From contig NC_052474.1 in NCBI RefSeq assembly GCF_009730915.1, forward strand, positions 21,859,501 through 21,923,500: 64,000 nucleotides of DNA. The letters run 5' to 3'. The notes under the pieces were generated by a model. That model made no database searches, was not told the origin of the DNA, and saw only the letters and a list, made by a program, of their open reading frames with translations. This document shows, in pieces, positions 15,801 through 24,224 of this stretch. This stretch comes from Dioscorea cayenensis subsp. rotundata (Eukaryota > Streptophyta > Magnoliopsida > Dioscoreales > Dioscoreaceae). Within the stretch, counting starts at the first letter, position 1. Every line of letters starts with the position of its first letter. Made by a program: the position numbers and the translations under genes.

Positions 15801-18800
15801 AAGGCTGGGCCCCAGTCATTTTATGGACCACGGTACTTCATCGAGACCACGGGTAGGGTCGTGTTTCTTCCCGATCTCGGGGTTTCTCAGCCAATTCCAG
15901 CTTCCTACAATGAAAAACAACTAGAAGAAGTAGATTGTACAAGGAGAAAGGGAAATGACCATAAAAACTAGGAAAAATGCATGAATACTAGCTAAATGCA
16001 TGATGTTTATAATGCAATTTATATGTGCAACAACGTACAATTTTGTGTGGCCAAAGATATTTGTACAGAATATTACACTAGTATTATTAGGTCACATAAT
16101 ATATAGTTCTTAATTGATGGTCGATAGTAATCAAAGAATATTAATAGAATCTCTCAAAGTTGTGGCCTGTCCCTACTGAATGACTATTTAGCCTCTTACT
16201 ATTGGCACAAATCATTAGATGCTAATCCCTGAATGCAAGTTCGGGGGTGTATTTGCGAACAGAACTGCTAAAACCAAAAGTCGGAATCTTGGGTAAGCTC
16301 TGAGTGTTAGACTATCCTGATTATCTTGAATTTGAATCTATTAGCAGTTCATCAATGAGCTTCTGAAAACTTTTGAGATCATCATATTCTGGGTGATCTG
16401 TGTACTTGTAATGGCTGAAGTTATAAGGACCTGTAATACTTATAGGTTATGCCTTAAAAAAAATGAAAAATCCTATGTTCAAATATGTACTAATGATCTG
16501 TTCTAGAATTTCAACTTCCAGGGAGCTGTTCTATTGTTCTTGCACTCTAATTGCAGTGTTTGCAGTAGTAACTGATTTTCTTCATCCTCCTACTTTTCAT
16601 CGTATCTACTCCTTTGCATACCTTTTGTGATATTATACTTCTCTGATGAAACCAGTGAAGTTGGTATCCCTGAAAAATATTTACCAAAATATCAGTTGAG
16701 AGAATTGCTGCCTGAAGTCACTGATTGATAGAACTGCTGTGATCTGGTTATTTTTTGGTTGTCTAAGGCAGTTAGAAAATAAATTGTGCTAATGTATTCT
16801 CAAAATAATTATTACCATCTTCCATTCATATTGATTCTAGTTATTCATCTTCGCTTTTTCTCAGGTTGGAGATGATTGTCGACAAGATGTTCTTGCCCTT
16901 CAAGTGATTGCTCTTCTCAGGGATATATTTGAAGCAGTTGGGCTAAATCTTTACTTATTTCCATATGGTGTTCTGCCAACTGGACCTGGTAGAGGGATAA
17001 TCGAGGTGGATACCTTGGATTTTTTATGTTCTATAGTATGCTTTTTCATATTGTGATGATGATTACCATTCCTTTCATCTTAGTGAATTGTAGGATCCTA
17101 AGAAGATGACAGAAATTTTTTTATCTGGAGCATTTTTTTAAGTGCAATAACTGTGAGCTTTTTATGTTGATGAATGTGCTTAACAGTGGAGCATTTACAG
17201 TTTGTCATTGGTCATATCTGATATTTATAACTTTGGGTGCCCATATTGGCTTAAACCTCATTCCATAGGCCACTCATGTTTGGTGTGACTATTGGTGCTC
17301 TTATGATGCATGATCTTTTCTAATCTGATCAGTTTAATGGTGATGTTCATTTGAATTCTTTTAGGTTTGCTCCTAAATATTGCAATTATCCTGTTCACTG
17401 TTTGCTTTTAAAAGCATCTATATCAATCAGGAAAATTTAGCTCCGGCTTGCCCTTGAATGTGTAAAATATATGGATAGATGTGTACATGAACAATATATA
17501 ACTCAACAACAATCCCCCTTGCCTAATTTTTCACGAAAGATATGTGTAATCCTGATAGTTTATCATTCTTCCATGTCCATTTTTCTAAGTTCAGTATCTA
17601 TTCAGGTTGTTCCTAATACCCGGAGCAGAAGTCAAATGGGAGAAATTACTGATGGTGGCTTGTACGAGATTTTTCAGCAAGATTTTGGACCTGTGGGTTC
17701 TTCCGCTTTTGAAACTGCCCGTGAAATGTTTATTGTCAGTAGTGCTGGTTATGCTGTTGCCAGCCTTCTTCTTCAACCTAAGGATCGACACAATGGAAAT
17801 CTACTGTTTGATAGGTATCTATTTATATTTATCTCAAAAGATCACTTGAATTTACTGTTAGAAGCTTTAATTAGTGAACAATCAGTGTCTTCTTAAGCGA
17901 ATAATCACTGTCTCACAGTCAGGGAAGGCTTGTCCACATTGATTTTGGCTTTATATTGGAAACGTCACCTGGAGGCAACATGCGGTTTGAAAGCGCACAA
18001 TTCAAGTTGAGTCATGAAATGACCCAATTACTTGACCCTCCTGGTACAATGAAAAGCGAGACATGGACTCAATTTGTCAGGCATGTGATTCTATACTTTA
18101 AATGCTCTGATATAGTTACTTTTCACGGATACGAGTACTTTTGTTTGTTGGCGTCTTCTAGCATTTTAACATGATAATGGAAGTTGGATGATGTGAAGAT
18201 GTTATTATAATTTTGGTTGTCCTATTTAGTTTATCCCATGTTTAACGCTGTATATTATTTGAGCTCAAGTGAGCCAAGTGTGGCTTGATCACAACTTGAA
18301 TTAATGTCTGGCTGGCTCAAGCTTAGTTGAAATCTAAATGTCAGGCACTTGAGCATGTTGGCACAGGAGCTAAAACCGGCTTGAACTTTCTGGATTCCCT
18401 GAAAAAGGGTTAATCACTCAGTGCAGAGATTGAGTGCGGTACCTGCTTTACATGTAGTCTTCCGAACAAATATTTTGTGATAATTCCATCATGAAGTTAT
18501 ATATTAAATTTGATTGAAAACAAATGGATTCTCATCAAACAGAAATTGAAAAGGAGAATATAGTCTGAATTCGGGCTGAAATTTAATTTGTGCTTAGTGA
18601 AAAAACTCAGTAAAGTTTGCTTGATTAGTGTTTAGGCTGACCTCATACCCCTTATTAGCTACTGTTCATCTGGGACCTTATTTTGTCATACTTTTATTCA
18701 AGTAGTCATTTGTGGTGAGCACATGATGTCTGATGAATTATTTAGTGCCAATATCTGGAAACCAACTGTCTTCCTCTATCTGGCGCTTCCATTTGAACAT

Positions 18801-19834
18801 TTTACTTATGATTTTATTTGATCATTTAAAGTGTGCCAGTGAGGATTGCATTGGTTTTTGTTAAAATCCATGATCAATACAATGTTGTATCAGAGAGGCA
18901 ATTCTCTGCAGTGTGGTAGAATCATTATTGGGAAGTAATCTATAATTTGACTGCATGGTTTAACTTCACTTTCGGGAACTTCTTTGTGAGCTTTGCATAC
19001 ATTCAATGCTATCTCAATTAATTTCCGTTTTCTGTTTTTATTAGTAGTGAGTCTTGATTTGTGACTTTCTGAAGCTAATCCTTGGAATGTTTCTTCATTT
19101 GGACTTGAAGTTTATCCATAATAATATTCCTGGCATGTTATTATTTCTGTCTTTTCATTATACATTTACCACCTGTATGCTACAGCCTACCATAATTTGT
19201 TCTCCAATTTATCATATTTCCGACACATCAACTTTAGATAGGATCCTCATTTTTGTGTCAGCTTCTTGATCTATATATACTACAAGTTAAATCATAGAAC
19301 CGGTTAATTCATTTCCTTTTTCTGAAAAACCACTTCCAAGTTCAAGCCTGTGGATATATATGATTCACCCTTTTAGTATGTACATTGTTTGAAGATTGGT
19401 CAGCTTAATGTCGACCCATGTCAATCATCGTATCAATTTTCATGAATTTTTCATGTTGAAGTAAATCGTGCTAGTCTCATGTTTGTTTGTTTTCTTCCAT
19501 CATTGTCTATGTGAATTTTCTTTTTTAGCTGCACTCTTCAAGATCTTGATCGTAGACATATTTTCACCGGTGCAGCCTGTGCGTGAAAGGTTATCTTGCA
19601 GCGCGGCGACACATGCACGGGATCATAACTACAGTGCTTCTGATGGTTGACAGTGGCCTGCCATGCTTTAGCAGGGGTGACCCAATAGGTAATCTCCGGA
19701 AGCGATTCCATCCCGAGATGAACGACCGCGAGGCAGCTAATTTCATGATTCGTACTTGCATGGATGCCTACAATAAGTGGACGACCGCCGGCTATGACTT
19801 GATTCAATATCTACAGCAGGGGATTGAGAAGTAG
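860..19834 (+). CDS. PI4KA1: phosphatidylinositol 4-kinase alpha, C-terminal part (12 exons, 5' end outside window)
   Basis: This lipid kinase phosphorylates phosphatidylinositol at the 4-position, mainly at the plasma membrane, feeding PI4P and PI(4,5)P2 pools. Exons read by splice sites and continuous frame: 860-1076, 1135-1271, 1384-1537, 3511-3777, 3984-4061, 4252-4293, 4594-4766, 4835-5030, 16865-17005, 17606-17814, 17919-18080 and 19576-19834 (stop TAG). They encode about 678 residues, roughly the last third of a protein that is near 2,000 residues in plants. The early exons carry the helical PIK region ([36 protein letters not shown]). The later exons carry the kinase domain, with catalytic loop KDRHNGNLL and the DFG motif in [10 protein letters not shown]. 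The end is QYLQQGIEK. The intron 5031-16864 contains a whole retrotransposon. The intron after 18080 has a GC donor (CAG/GCATGT), required by the frame FVS-LCVKGY. Expression despite the insertion cannot be judged from sequence. Confidence 0.95.
2078..2190. repeat. 62 bp tandem duplication in intron
   Basis: A segment beginning CTTGAAAG and containing CATTTTCATTGTTGAATTCC occurs twice at a 62 bp spacing (about 2078 and 2140) with only a few mismatches. It lies in a PI4K intron. No function is apparent. Confidence 0.75.
2689..2890. repeat. partial direct duplication, about 68 bp, spaced 133 bp
   Basis: The blocks near 2689-2757 and 2822-2890 both start AAATCTTTGACTAATAC and both end AATGTGAAAGT, and are clearly related. 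The sequence between them contains a purine-pyrimidine alternating CA/GT stretch. This is intronic and lies directly before the inverted-repeat element at 2910. Confidence 0.7.
2910..3185. mobile_element. MITE-like inverted-repeat element inside PI4K intron
   Basis: The left arm starts GGGTTCATTTCACTCATGG near 2910. The right arm ends near 3185 as its reverse complement (CCATGAGTGAAATGACCCC). The match runs about 41 bp at the tips with one mismatch. It resumes inside: a GCACGTGAGGCC block near 2984 pairs with GGCCTCACGTGC near 3072. The whole 276 bp could fold into one long hairpin. There is no transposase, so it is read as a non-autonomous element or hairpin. A short open frame at 2893-3135 is a by-product of the arms and not a gene. 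I could not define a target-site duplication with certainty. Confidence 0.8.
5153..5157. repeat. target-site duplication, left copy (ACGTA)
   Basis: The five bases ACGTA precede the LTR terminus TGTTGCAC and recur at 16033-16037 directly after the other LTR terminus. A 5 bp duplication is the expected size for Ty3/Gypsy integration. Confidence 0.95.
5158..6300 (-). repeat. 3' LTR of the Athila-like element
   Basis: 1143 bp, beginning TGTTGCACAACC and ending TATGTGCAACA on the + strand. It matches 14880-16032 along its whole length. It is the downstream LTR of the element because the coding region reads on the minus strand. Confidence 0.95.
6301..6312 (-). other. polypurine tract next to 3' LTR
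   Basis: On the minus strand CTTGGGGGAATT abuts the LTR terminus, the expected place for plus-strand DNA priming. A second copy of the CTTGGGGGAG type with similar context lies at about 7222-7234, 0.9 kb further inside, which is known for Athila/Tat-type elements. Confidence 0.75.
6313..7550 (-). other. Athila-like element, non-coding 3' internal region
   Basis: No convincing coding frame is seen. The region has several T-rich runs (near 6651, 6701 and 6845) and a second polypurine-like tract at about 7222-7234, followed by a fragment of the third ORF region. It is consistent with the long untranslated stretch between the last ORF and the 3' LTR of this lineage. Confidence 0.6.
7551..9093 (-). 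pseudogene. third ORF region of Athila-like element (ATHILA ORF family)
   Basis: After the integrase, in the place where Athila elements carry an extra reading frame, the minus strand encodes broken frames. The clearest, at 7931-8191, contains [20 protein letters not shown] and [11 protein letters not shown], which I recognise as the plant retrotransposon ATHILA ORF type. A proline/serine-rich frame lies upstream at 8569-9093, and another fragment at 7551-7769. Frame changes between the parts mean no single intact product is visible. Its function is unknown; an envelope-like role has been suggested for this slot in the lineage, but I see no evidence for one here. Confidence 0.6.
9261..10386 (-). 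pseudogene. integrase of Athila-like element
   Basis: Integrase joins element cDNA to host DNA. The N-terminal zinc-binding part lies in the 10013-10357 frame ([13 protein letters not shown], then CDRCQR as the CxxC pair). The core and C-terminal part lie in the 319-codon frame at 9261-10220. That frame contains VISDGGSHF with the second catalytic Asp, [12 protein letters not shown] with the following NREIKNILE Glu, then [16 protein letters not shown] and a C-terminal RWSGPFVV segment. The switch between two frames around 10,100-10,200 marks at least one frameshift and affects the region of the first catalytic Asp. The C-terminal frame is long and otherwise intact. Confidence 0.88.
10387..11950 (-). 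pseudogene. reverse transcriptase and RNase H of Athila-like element, frameshifted
   Basis: Reading down the minus strand, 11258-11641 carries the RT palm ([28 protein letters not shown]). The catalytic MDD region near 11427-11435 is followed by a frame disturbance. RNase H begins at 10724-11002 ([15 protein letters not shown] and the [20 protein letters not shown] core). It continues at 10414-10779 ([20 protein letters not shown]), with linker sequence towards the integrase. At least three frame changes split the domain chain. Several lie next to CG dinucleotides of the kind discussed in the findings. Confidence 0.88.
12505..13107 (-). pseudogene. aspartic protease region of Athila-like element
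   Basis: A 200-codon open frame contains the retroviral-type protease signature [11 protein letters not shown] (the active-site D-x-G, here DLGAS). It is followed by [21 protein letters not shown] and [14 protein letters not shown]. This is the usual context between the Gag zinc finger and reverse transcriptase. The frame changes before the RT domain, so the polyprotein is not continuous as written. Confidence 0.85.
13285..14614 (-). pseudogene. Gag region of Athila-like element, frameshifted
   Basis: A plausible start ([11 protein letters not shown]) lies at 14614 on the minus strand, about 240 bp after the primer binding site. Broken frames then give the retrotransposon Gag core ([12 protein letters not shown] and [11 protein letters not shown] at 14173-14475, [20 protein letters not shown] at 13906-14127) and a zinc-knuckle fragment (CEICGST at 13782-13982). 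A coiled-coil-like stretch follows at 13285-13515. The pieces are ordered but lie in different frames. Confidence 0.8.
14856..14873 (-). other. primer binding site, tRNA-Asp type
   Basis: On the + strand TCCCCGGCAACGGCGCCA equals the 3' 18 bases of plant tRNA-Asp including CCA, so on the element's sense (minus) strand it is the complementary primer site. It lies 6 bases inside the 5' LTR edge at 14880. tRNA-Asp priming is typical of Athila. Confidence 0.92.
14880..16032 (-). repeat. 5' LTR of the Athila-like element
   Basis: 1153 bp, the partner of 5158-6300, with the same termini. As the promoter-bearing LTR it would drive transcription on the minus strand, antisense to PI4K. Differences from the other LTR are mainly short clusters where one copy has CAG or CTG and the other has a CG-containing string. 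Confidence 0.95.
16033..16037. repeat. target-site duplication, right copy (ACGTA)
   Basis: Perfect copy of 5153-5157, directly after the LTR end GTGCAACA. Confidence 0.95.
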
Positions 19835-20611
19835 ATCTTGTATAACTTGGTATGTTGTATTATAAATTCTCCGAGGAGGTGGTCTAATTTCATGTCGATG
19901 TTCTAATGCCAATTTGTGTTTATTTATCTGTAGACGTTAGAAGATTGAAGGGATATGTGAATCTCGGATAATAGCCTGAAATTTACTAGTTGAGTTATGC
20001 CTGATGTAGCGTTCTCGCACATCCCCGTCGTATTTATATATATTTTCAAATTTCTGTTGATTGTTGGGCAATCTAAAGATCAGTAAAAACACTGACTGGC
20101 CCACTGGTTGAATGTCAATGCCATTAGTGTATGCTGCTAAAACTAAATGGTATGTTATTCTGTACATCGTGTAGGGTTATGAATATAATTAAAATTTTCA
20201 TATTGTACTGCTAGTGTCATTCATATTGATTCATTGAAGGGTAGTCTATTTTTGTAGGAGCAAAATCATCAAATTTCTAAATTTCCCATAAAGTGAAGGC
20301 ATAAATGTTTGTTGAGTTTACTTAATGTTTATATATATATATATATATATATGGCACGTGTCTGTTGCATTTGGTAAAAAAAAAAAATAATAATAAAAGA
20401 TGTTTCATGATTTTCCGTCCATTATCAAATAATAATAAATAGTTCATTGTATTGATTATATATATATACATACATGATAAACACTATACACATAGATTTA
20501 TGCAAAAAATTAAAAACAATAAATAACCAAAACATAGTACACTAAACCTTCATCACCAAATTGAATAGGAATCCTATTGAATCCAAATAAATAAATAAAT
20601 AAAAACCAAAA
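19835..20611. other. PI4K 3' UTR and convergent intergenic spacer
   Basis: This lies between the PI4K stop codon and the stop codon of the convergent PPR gene. It contains a (TA)n run at about 20330-20353 and A-rich stretches. No gene is visible. Overlapping 3' UTRs of the two genes are possible given only about 780 bp. Confidence 0.6.
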
Positions 20612-22180
20612 CTAACAACAAATGGCAATTACTGAGCTACCAACCTCCTTCCTAAGCCCTTTATCCTCCATAACCTTCCTCACTTCCTCAGCCCCTTTCC
20701 ATCTCCCAATTCCAGCATAAAAATTTGACAACAATACATAAACACCAGCCTTATCCTCCTCCCCCAACTCCATCATATGCTTTCCCACAATCTCACCTCT
20801 TCCCAAATCCATGCAAACCTTACAACCATTCAACATTGCTACACAAACTCCACTACTCAACTTACCTTCCTTAACCACTCCACCATACACTTCCCATGCT
20901 TCTTCAATCCTCCCTCCCTTTCCCAACATATCAATCAAACATGCATAATGTTCAGCTCCAGGATCAATCCCATACTTGTTCTTCATAACATTAAAATACT
21001 TTATGCCTTCGTTGATAAGCCCTGAATGCCCACACGCCGATAAAACCGATATAAATGTCACTGCATTTGGCAAAACACTGCCTTCATTTTCCATCTCTGT
21101 AAACAAGTTCAGAGCTTCCAAACCACACCCTTGGCTCCCGTACGCGTCGATAATGCTAGTCCATGAGATGACATCTTTGTTATCGGTCATAACAAAGGTC
21201 GAATGCGCAGAATGTATGTCGCCGCACTTTGCGTAAATCCTCACAAGCACATTGCACAAGATGGTATCGGAAGTGAAGTCCCGGCGAAGGGCCGTGCAGT
21301 GTATCTGTTTTCCGTGCTTTAAGCTCAACGAGTCGGAACAAGCAGTGAGCACCGAAGTGAATGCCACTGCGTTCGGTGTTGTCTGTGCAAACAATGCGAA
21401 AGCATCATCATATTTCTGGCTCTGCACAAGCCCGGTGATCAGTGCATTGCGCATTGCCGTGTCTTTCGGGGAATTCAATCCAGTGAAGACTTGCATAGCT
21501 TGTGTGATCATTCCACAGCTTGAATACAAGTCTATAAGGGAAGTAGCAATGACGAGAGAATTATGATAACCACAAATGAAAGTGAGAGCATGTAACTGCA
21601 GACCTTGCGCGAGAGAGCGCGAGGAAGCACAGGCCGTGAGCACGGTACTGAGAGTGAAGCCGGTGAACTCAATCCGGGTTTGTACCATGGAGAAGAAGGC
21701 GTTGATGGTGAGCTGAGAATGGCCATGATGGATGAAGCATGAAAGAAGGGCATTCCATGAGACAACATCTCTCTCAGGCATTTCATCAAACACATTGACT
21801 GCATCTTCAAAGAAGCCGCATTTTGAGTACATGTTGAGGAGGGAGGTGGCAGGGATTGGTTCGGATAAGCAGCCAAGCTTGAACATCAAGGAATGGAGTT
21901 GGAAGCCGAGACGGGAACCGGCGGCGGGGAGAGCGGGGCAGGCAGAGAGGATTGGATTGAAGGTGAAACCATCGAGGGGGATGTTGTGACGATGCATGTG
22001 GAGGAAAAGCAGGAGCGCAGAGGTTTGGTTGTTGTTGCGGACGTGGGCGGAGAGGAGGGCGTTGAGACGCGGTGCATGTGCATCTCTGTGAGGCATTTCG
22101 TCGAGCAGGTGTTGGGCAAGGGGGTGTTTGAAGGGATTGGTGATGGGTGAGCGACGAGAGAGAGTGGAGAATGCGCGCAT
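20612..22180 (-). CDS. PLS-class pentatricopeptide repeat protein, At5g66500-like
   Basis: This intronless 522-residue protein is probably mitochondrial: the N-terminus MRAFSTLSRRSPITNPFKHP is Arg/Ser-rich and lacks acids. PPR proteins of this class bind organelle RNA one base per repeat. Repeats run through most of the chain, with typical strings MYSKCGFFEDAVNVFDEM, ERDVVSWNALLSCFI, RIYAKCGDIHSAHSTF, KDVISWTSIIDAYGSQG and SVLSACGHSGLINEGIKYF. The C-terminal part (YVLLSNFYAGIGRWKGAEEV, then MEDKGLRKEVGSS) is the E-type extension. There is no DYW deaminase domain. In overall order and ending it resembles Arabidopsis At5g66500, whose target I do not know. The start at 22180 is the first ATG of the open frame. 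A CT/GA-rich tract (about 22220-22237) lies just upstream and may be part of the 5' UTR. Confidence 0.93.
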   Translation of the reverse strand: MRAFSTLSRRSPITNPFKHPLAQHLLDEMPHRDAHAPRLNALLSAHVRNNNQTSALLLFLHMHRHNIPLDGFTFNPILSACPALPAAGSRLGFQLHSLMFKLGCLSEPIPATSLLNMYSKCGFFEDAVNVFDEMPERDVVSWNALLSCFIHHGHSQLTINAFFSMVQTRIEFTGFTLSTVLTACASSRSLAQGLQLHALTFICGYHNSLVIATSLIDLYSSCGMITQAMQVFTGLNSPKDTAMRNALITGLVQSQKYDDAFALFAQTTPNAVAFTSVLTACSDSLSLKHGKQIHCTALRRDFTSDTILCNVLVRIYAKCGDIHSAHSTFVMTDNKDVISWTSIIDAYGSQGCGLEALNLFTEMENEGSVLPNAVTFISVLSACGHSGLINEGIKYFNVMKNKYGIDPGAEHYACLIDMLGKGGRIEEAWEVYGGVVKEGKLSSGVCVAMLNGCKVCMDLGRGEIVGKHMMELGEEDKAGVYVLLSNFYAGIGRWKGAEEVRKVMEDKGLRKEVGSSVIAICC

Positions 22181-23084
22181 TGGGGTTGTGATTGTGTGCT
22201 GTGCTGGAGCTCAAGAAGCTCGAGAGAGAGAGAGAGATGGCGGGAAGACGGGTTGCGTTGTAATTTTAGTTCAGTCCCTTGTAAAACTTTAAATTCTGAA
22301 TAGATACTAATTTATTAAAAAAAACAAGTGGGTTTTGTATATAACTACGACTTTAAATTCTTACTAGTTATTTTAAAGAAAAACTCAGGGATGTGCATAT
22401 GGATCGGAAATTGAATGTCCTGACCGTGGGTCCTCATCTATTGACATGTTGTGCAGATTATAAACCTATACCCATAATCGGAGATTTGTTACTATCATTA
22501 CACTAAGGATTTTTTTCTTTAATATTTTACAGCACCTTTTAAAGTAAAACCAATATCATGAACACTTTAACAAAACATTTTAGTTATATTTATATTTATA
22601 TAATTTTTTTTGTTATAAAATTTTTTCCTATTAATGTTCAAAAAAGTAAATATAAATATACATAAATAAAATAGGGGCAAGTCACATATTAATGATTTGA
22701 ACAAACATGTAATTAATAACTGAATATGCATATGCTTTTATCTTAACATGATAAATAAACCAAAAAAATCATATTATATGTATATTAAATTAGAGTTCAA
22801 AGAAAAAAAGTATATTACCAATTATTCAATTTTCAGGGGTATGCTGGCCACACACACAAATGCCTTAACTCAAGCAGGAGAAAATAATGGGTAAAGTAAC
22901 TAGGCATCAATAGCTGATGTTCACCAATAATAATCACTATATCAAATTCAATAACAGAAATACTCAGTTCAATGGAGAAATACAGTAAAATGCAGACAAA
23001 CACCTATAGCAAGTCCAACTAAGACACAATTAGGTCTTTTTATTCTTATGTAAAAAAAGCAGGCAATGTTACTGAAAAACCAAT
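22181..23084. other. intergenic spacer, PPR upstream region and RGP5 3' side
   Basis: AT-rich with no open frame that resembles a protein. It includes the CT-rich presumed 5' UTR of the PPR gene near 22220. A possible 3' UTR of the RGP5 gene lies nearest 23084. Confidence 0.5.
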
Positions 23085-24146
23085 CTAAGAATCAGTTATG
23101 GATTGAGATGTTGAAACCTTCCACAACTTTACCCACTCTTCCATACCATCAGCAGCATTTTTAAACACAAGATCAAGAGGTCCCAACTGTTCCCTTACCA
23201 AACCTGCCATCTTGATCACACAGTCCTCCGCTGTCACCGCTGTCCTCGGCAACCTCACTGACTGGAAAAAGGGCACAACCTGTTCCATTAATTTCACTCC
23301 TTCCCATTCCTTTTTCAAGCTTTCCAATGCATCACCTCCATCGGCGCCTTCACCTCTCCATACGTACGGTAGTCCGCTTTTCACTCCGAGACCCAAGTGA
23401 TCACACACTACCTTCGCGCACATCCCGCTCCAGATGTCCTCCATTGTCTCCCACCTCCGCTTACCTTCTCCTGCCAGCCGCAACACGGGGAACAATGCAG
23501 GCCCCACTATGTCCCTCCTGAATGCGAGATTGATCCCGCTAACAGGCATCATTGACCTCACTGGCACTGTGAGCACAGCATCCACATAGCGCAAGTTTCG
23601 CTCTTCTGGCTTCACAGCCTGAGTTGGGGCATCGTAGTCTGCTATGTTGAGCCACAGGCCACATGACATCACACATTCAACTCCGGTTCGTAGACTGAAG
23701 GGGTACCCACGAACAAAATCTGCACCCTCACGATAGGGATCATAAAGGGTATTGAAGAAGAAAGGTGTAGCAGGTGTACTGAGATTGGTGATGTGCTGCG
23801 CGACTGCATCTATTAAGAAACCCTGGCTATCTCTTGCTGGTAGGCAGTCATCGTCAATAGAGATAATGTACTTCTTGCGAGATATGAGATACCCGAAGTA
23901 TCGGCTTGAATGACCGGAAAATTTGATGGAAGTTTGCCCTATCACTTTCTCAATGTCGGATTTGGTGTATACTTGGAGGTCAAAGCCAGAGGGAATCTGA
24001 AGCTCCTCTTCCGTGTCAGGATCTTTGATGATTATGAGGTGGTACCTGGACAAGATTGGTCGCCATTCCTCCAAAAAAGTGGTGAGATTCGGGTGAAGTG
24101 CTGCAATCACAACATCAACCTGACTAGCATCTAGTTCCAGAGACAT
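23085..24146 (-). CDS. RGP5: reversibly glycosylated polypeptide / UDP-arabinose mutase family, RGP5-like
   Basis: The 353-residue uninterrupted frame belongs to the cytosolic/Golgi-surface RGP (UAM) family, whose active members interconvert UDP-arabinopyranose and UDP-arabinofuranose for wall polysaccharides. The acidic sugar-nucleotide motif is present as ISIDDDCLPA (about residues 94-103). Other family blocks are FFFNTLYDPYREGADFVRGYPFSLR, SGINLAFRRDIVGPALFP, WETMEDIWSGMCAKV and KSGLPYVWRGEG. Overall wording is closest to Arabidopsis RGP5, a divergent member for which mutase activity has not been demonstrated to my knowledge. The frame starts MSLELDASQVDVV. Only 78 nt upstream, on the same strand and apparently in the same exon, ends another spliced reading frame, so this may be the second cistron of one transcript or may have its own promoter inside the upstream gene. 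Confidence 0.93.
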   Translation of the reverse strand: MSLELDASQVDVVIAALHPNLTTFLEEWRPILSRYHLIIIKDPDTEEELQIPSGFDLQVYTKSDIEKVIGQTSIKFSGHSSRYFGYLISRKKYIISIDDDCLPARDSQGFLIDAVAQHITNLSTPATPFFFNTLYDPYREGADFVRGYPFSLRTGVECVMSCGLWLNIADYDAPTQAVKPEERNLRYVDAVLTVPVRSMMPVSGINLAFRRDIVGPALFPVLRLAGEGKRRWETMEDIWSGMCAKVVCDHLGLGVKSGLPYVWRGEGADGGDALESLKKEWEGVKLMEQVVPFFQSVRLPRTAVTAEDCVIKMAGLVREQLGPLDLVFKNAADGMEEWVKLWKVSTSQSITDS

Positions 24147-24224
24147 TTTTCCAGCTAGAGATCAAAAGTTAATGCTGAAACGGTACTGCTCAGGAATATG
24201 AAGAAACCAATTCCAAGTGTGGTT

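Larger units (their letters stand above)
5158..16032 (-). mobile_element. Athila-like Ty3/Gypsy LTR retrotransposon, complete, antisense in PI4K intron
   Basis: The element spans 10,875 bp, with LTRs of 1143 and 1153 bp that start TG and end CA, and a perfect 5 bp target duplication. It reads on the minus strand, so its 5' LTR is 14880-16032. The primer binding site is a perfect 18-base match to the tRNA-Asp 3' end. Going down the minus strand come Gag, protease, reverse transcriptase, RNase H, integrase, then a third region resembling the ATHILA ORF, then two polypurine-like tracts. The integrase text ([16 protein letters not shown]), the tRNA-Asp primer and the extra 3' ORF support the Athila lineage. 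The LTRs are almost identical outside clustered CAG/CTG-versus-CG differences, so the insertion is probably young. Most ORFs are broken by small frameshifts, some perhaps artefactual. Confidence 0.95.

Noticed and set aside
21252..22150. Several plus-strand open frames of 80-104 codons
   Set aside because: They are antisense shadows of the PPR gene.
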